Source of the DNA: Candidatus Tayloriibacteriota bacterium | GTDB taxonomy: Bacteria; Patescibacteriota; Minisyncoccia; Phycocordibacterales; PALSA-1337 | Reading direction: 5' to 3' | Assembly (NCBI GenBank): GCA_023269245.1 | Contig: JAHFMB010000041.1 | Span: forward strand, 1 to 8,128 | Length of the DNA stretch: 8,128 nucleotides | The notes under the pieces: model-generated | Databases searched by the model: none | What the model was told of the DNA's origin: nothing | What the model saw: the letters and a program-made list of their open reading frames with translations, nothing else | In this document: piece by piece, positions 6,955 through 8,128 of the stretch | Numbering within the stretch: position 1 is the stretch's first letter | Layout: each line of letters opens with the position of its first letter | Position numbers and translations under genes: made by a program

Positions 6955-7038
6955 GCCCGGGTGGTGAAACTGGTATACACGCAAGACTTAAAATTTTGTA
7001 GCCGAAAGGCTGTGTGGGTTCGATTCCCACCCCGGGCA
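6955..7038 (+). tRNA. tRNA-Leu (anticodon UAA)
   Basis: An 84-base class II tRNA. The acceptor stem is GCCCGGG/CCCGGGC. The D stem is GTG/CAC. The anticodon stem is CAAGA/TTTTG with loop CTTAAAA, giving anticodon TAA. The long variable arm is 15 bases with an AGCC-GAAA-GGCT stem, and the T arm is GTGGG-TTCGATT-CCCAC. Discriminator A73 is as expected for Leu. CCA is not encoded. The opposite strand of its 3' half is read by the recombinase remnant, as at integration sites in tRNA genes. Confidence 0.95.
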
Positions 7039-7317
7039 CAGAGTAAAAATATCACCGTTTTTTGGAGCTTTTGCCAGTATGTCATACGGACTTCTGTAGC
7101 TTACCTGAGCGATTTTTCTGTCTTTGACTGAAAGGTTCCAAAGTAATTCAGAGACGATATTTCGTTTTTCAGCATCATTCGCTTTCAAGAAGTCGGCGAC
7201 GGCTCTACTGCCTTGCATAAATATCTTTTTGATCGGTTCCAAGGTAGATACAGCCTGTTTCGATTTCATATCAGCTATCTGTTTTTCTTGATGGGCTGAT
7301 ATTCGCCTATCTTGCAT
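6988..7317 (-). pseudogene. C-terminal remnant of a serine site-specific recombinase
   Basis: The minus frame carries a stretch I recognise as the C-terminal end of large serine recombinases common in Patescibacteria. It has a coiled-coil-like KSKQAVSTLEPIKKIF, then AEKRNIVSELLWNLSVKDRK, then VSYRSPYDILAKAPKNGD. The resolvase catalytic domain (Ser nucleophile, about 150 residues) and the recombinase/zinc-ribbon domains are absent. A stop lies in frame 12 bases before the first ATG at 7317, so only about 90 residues of an expected 500 or so remain. The frame continues antisense into tRNA-Leu (CPGWESNPH-like residues come from the tRNA 3' half). It stops at 6988-6990, overlapping the anticodon on the other strand. 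I infer that the intact gene sat at the end of an element integrated in this tRNA. Confidence 0.75.
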
Positions 7318-7403
7318 ACACTGTATTCATCGTCCCGAAGCCATGGACTGCGGTTGCCGTTGCGGCAGTCCGTCATGATGCCGGGCCAGGAACTACCGAA
7401 CTC

Positions 7404-7757
7404 ATGCGTAATCTTTCCACGCACGGTCTTGTTCCTATTCCTGTATACACTATGAATCGCAAACATTTTACTGTTGTTGGAAAAACCATCACTGTAGACA
7501 ATGACAACATTCAAGCATTTGAGTATCCTGACGGCTTTACGGCGCAACAAGAGATTGACGCGCTTGCAGAAAAATATACCGTGAGTACGCGATCTGCATC
7601 GTGGAAAAAGAATGTCCATCTGTATGCACGAGGAACCATGGCTGTATTTTACCTAGGAAACAACCCGCGCATCACTGTACCGCTTGAAGAATCACTTGGC
7701 ATTGCCGTTGCAATACCGGTAGTACGTACACCTGCCCTCACACAGGCCGGCAAATAA
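7404..7757 (+). CDS. Small protein of unknown function, probably 5'-truncated
   Basis: 117 residues from the first ATG. From memory it resembles a family of small secreted or lipoprotein-type proteins with a vQvFEY...W...hfy..G.liVlYvG pattern. Here this reads NIQAFEYPDG (35-44), SASWKKNVHLYARG (about 64-77) and MAVFYLGNN (79-87), followed by LEESLG. No biochemical function is known to me. The frame is open upstream to 7248, and the residues before the ATG (GPGTTEL) fit the family's first helix. No ATG, GTG or TTG exists upstream in frame and no signal peptide is present. The real 5' end, probably including an export signal, may therefore be lost at the junction near 7317-7330. The 7404 ATG has no clear Shine-Dalgarno sequence, so whether it is translated is open. 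A terminator follows at 7876. Confidence 0.55.
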   Translation: MRNLSTHGLVPIPVYTMNRKHFTVVGKTITVDNDNIQAFEYPDGFTAQQEIDALAEKYTVSTRSASWKKNVHLYARGTMAVFYLGNNPRITVPLEESLGIAVAIPVVRTPALTQAGK

Positions 7758-7806
7758 GTAGCGACGAATATTACGTTGTAATAGTTTTGCGGGTAATACG
7801 TCTCCA

Positions 7807-7834
7807 TGGGCAAGCACGTCCAACGACTTGCCCA
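7807..7834. repeat. Inverted repeat: 8-bp stem, 12-base loop
   Basis: TGGGCAAG at 7807-7814 pairs perfectly with CTTGCCCA at 7827-7834. It has no T-run after it on either strand. It lies in the 159-base gap between the small protein and rnhB. It could stabilise an mRNA 3' end or be part of a small structured RNA with the next two hairpins. Confidence 0.6.
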
Positions 7835-7839
7835 CAAAT

Positions 7840-7861
7840 AGGCAAACCATCGGTTTGACCT
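7840..7861. repeat. Inverted repeat: 9-bp stem with one bulged A
   Basis: CAAACC (7843-7848) pairs with GGTTTG (7852-7857) across a 3-base loop, extended by AGG (7840-7842) with CCT (7859-7861) around a bulged A at 7858. It is the second of three adjacent hairpins. No T-run follows, so it is not a standard terminator by itself. Confidence 0.6.
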
Positions 7862-7875
7862 ACTATTAACAAATT

Positions 7876-7898
7876 GCCCCTTTTAAGGGGCTTTTGTT
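7876..7898 (+). terminator. Intrinsic terminator between convergent genes
   Basis: GCCCCT - TTTA - AGGGGC (7876-7891) followed by TTTTGTT on the plus strand. The flanking AACAAA (7868-7873) can also pair with TTTGTT, making the site symmetrical. It should stop plus-strand transcription from the small-protein gene. On the minus strand the tail is AATTTGTTA, weaker but possibly enough to serve rnhB as well. Confidence 0.75.
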
Positions 7899-7916
7899 AA
7901 CCAGGAATTGTGGTCA

Positions 7917-8128
7917 TTAATTCAAAAAGCTTTTTCGATGCATTGCGAGCAGGCCATACTTCTCGATGGCCACGTAATGTGCCCGCGTGCCGTACCCTTT
8001 GTGTCTCTCAAACCCATATTCGGGAAATTTCTTTGCCAAAAGATTCATCTTTCTGTCACGCAACACTTTGGCACAAATAGAAGCCAGTGCAATGACTATC
8101 TCTTTTTCATCTCCCTTGATAATTGTTT
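7917..8128 (-). CDS. rnhB: Ribonuclease HII, C-terminal part (5' end outside window)
   Basis: Ribonuclease HII cuts the RNA strand of RNA-DNA hybrids and removes single ribonucleotides from DNA. The minus frame gives 69 residues to a TAA at 7919-7917. The fragment holds the KGD element, then [15 protein letters not shown] (ASI-x-AKV-x-RD, whose Asp is the last of the DEDD metal-binding set). Next come the [14 protein letters not shown] signature with the family's conserved H-K-GYGT, and the terminal MHRKSF. All are in the order and spacing of the family. The first three catalytic acids lie beyond base 8128. The gene converges on the small-protein gene across the hairpin region. Confidence 0.93.
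   Translation of the reverse strand, partial: TIIKGDEKEIVIALASICAKVLRDRKMNLLAKKFPEYGFERHKGYGTRAHYVAIEKYGLLAMHRKSFLN

Noticed and set aside
6288..7085. Open minus-strand frame of 265 codons
   Set aside because: It is antisense to infB, rbfA and both tRNAs. Its GNRTH-like and RRESN-like stretches are the typical result of translating tRNA genes backwards.
7967..7977. GGCCACGTA shared between the rnhB region and the start of tRNA-Cys, considered as an att repeat
   Set aside because: It is only nine bases, lies inside conserved RNase HII codons, and matches the 5' rather than the 3' end of the tRNA. Chance is the simpler reading.
1..8128. CRISPR array, insertion-sequence ends, toxin-antitoxin or phage structural genes
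   Set aside because: I saw no regularly spaced direct repeats, no transposase and no matching gene pairs on either strand.

Overview
The window looks like a stretch of a compact, moderate-GC bacterial chromosome. It probably comes from a Candidate Phyla Radiation (Patescibacteria, Parcubacteria-like) lineage. This assignment is an inference. It rests on a very short IF-2 (514 residues, almost no N-terminal domain), tRNA genes without an encoded CCA, start sites with little or no leader and no Shine-Dalgarno sequence, a serine-recombinase C-terminus of the type I associate with these genomes that reads antisense into a tRNA gene, and tightly packed small genes.

Layout from left to right. (1) 1-563, minus: 3'-truncated PlsC-type acyltransferase, running off the left edge. 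(2) 666-3420, plus: an overlapping two-gene unit with a sigma70-like promoter almost touching the start codon. It encodes a GT4 glycosyltransferase fused to a thymidylate-kinase-like P-loop domain, then a GT2 glycosyltransferase. (3) 3425-4866, minus: a two-gene operon (SAM methyltransferase, then a stand-alone thymidylate-kinase-like protein) ending in a clear intrinsic terminator. (4) 4944-7038, plus: infB-rbfA followed by tRNA-Cys(GCA) and tRNA-Leu(UAA), probably one transcription unit. (5) 6988-7757: a C-terminal remnant of a serine recombinase (minus) lying head to head with a small protein of unknown function (plus) whose own 5' end looks lost. (6) 7807-7891: three successive hairpins, the last one a terminator. 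(7) 7917-8128, minus: the C-terminal third of RNase HII, running off the right edge.

The housekeeping frame is ribosome initiation and maturation (infB, rbfA), tRNAs, rnhB and plsC. The four-gene block between plsC and infB (GT4-kinase fusion, GT2, methyltransferase, kinase) looks like accessory surface-glycan or glycoconjugate chemistry. Its product cannot be read from sequence. The fused glycosyltransferase-kinase, with a second divergent kinase of the same superfamily nearby, is the best candidate here for something undescribed. The tRNA-Leu/recombinase/truncated-gene junction is best read as the scar of an integrated element that has mostly been deleted.
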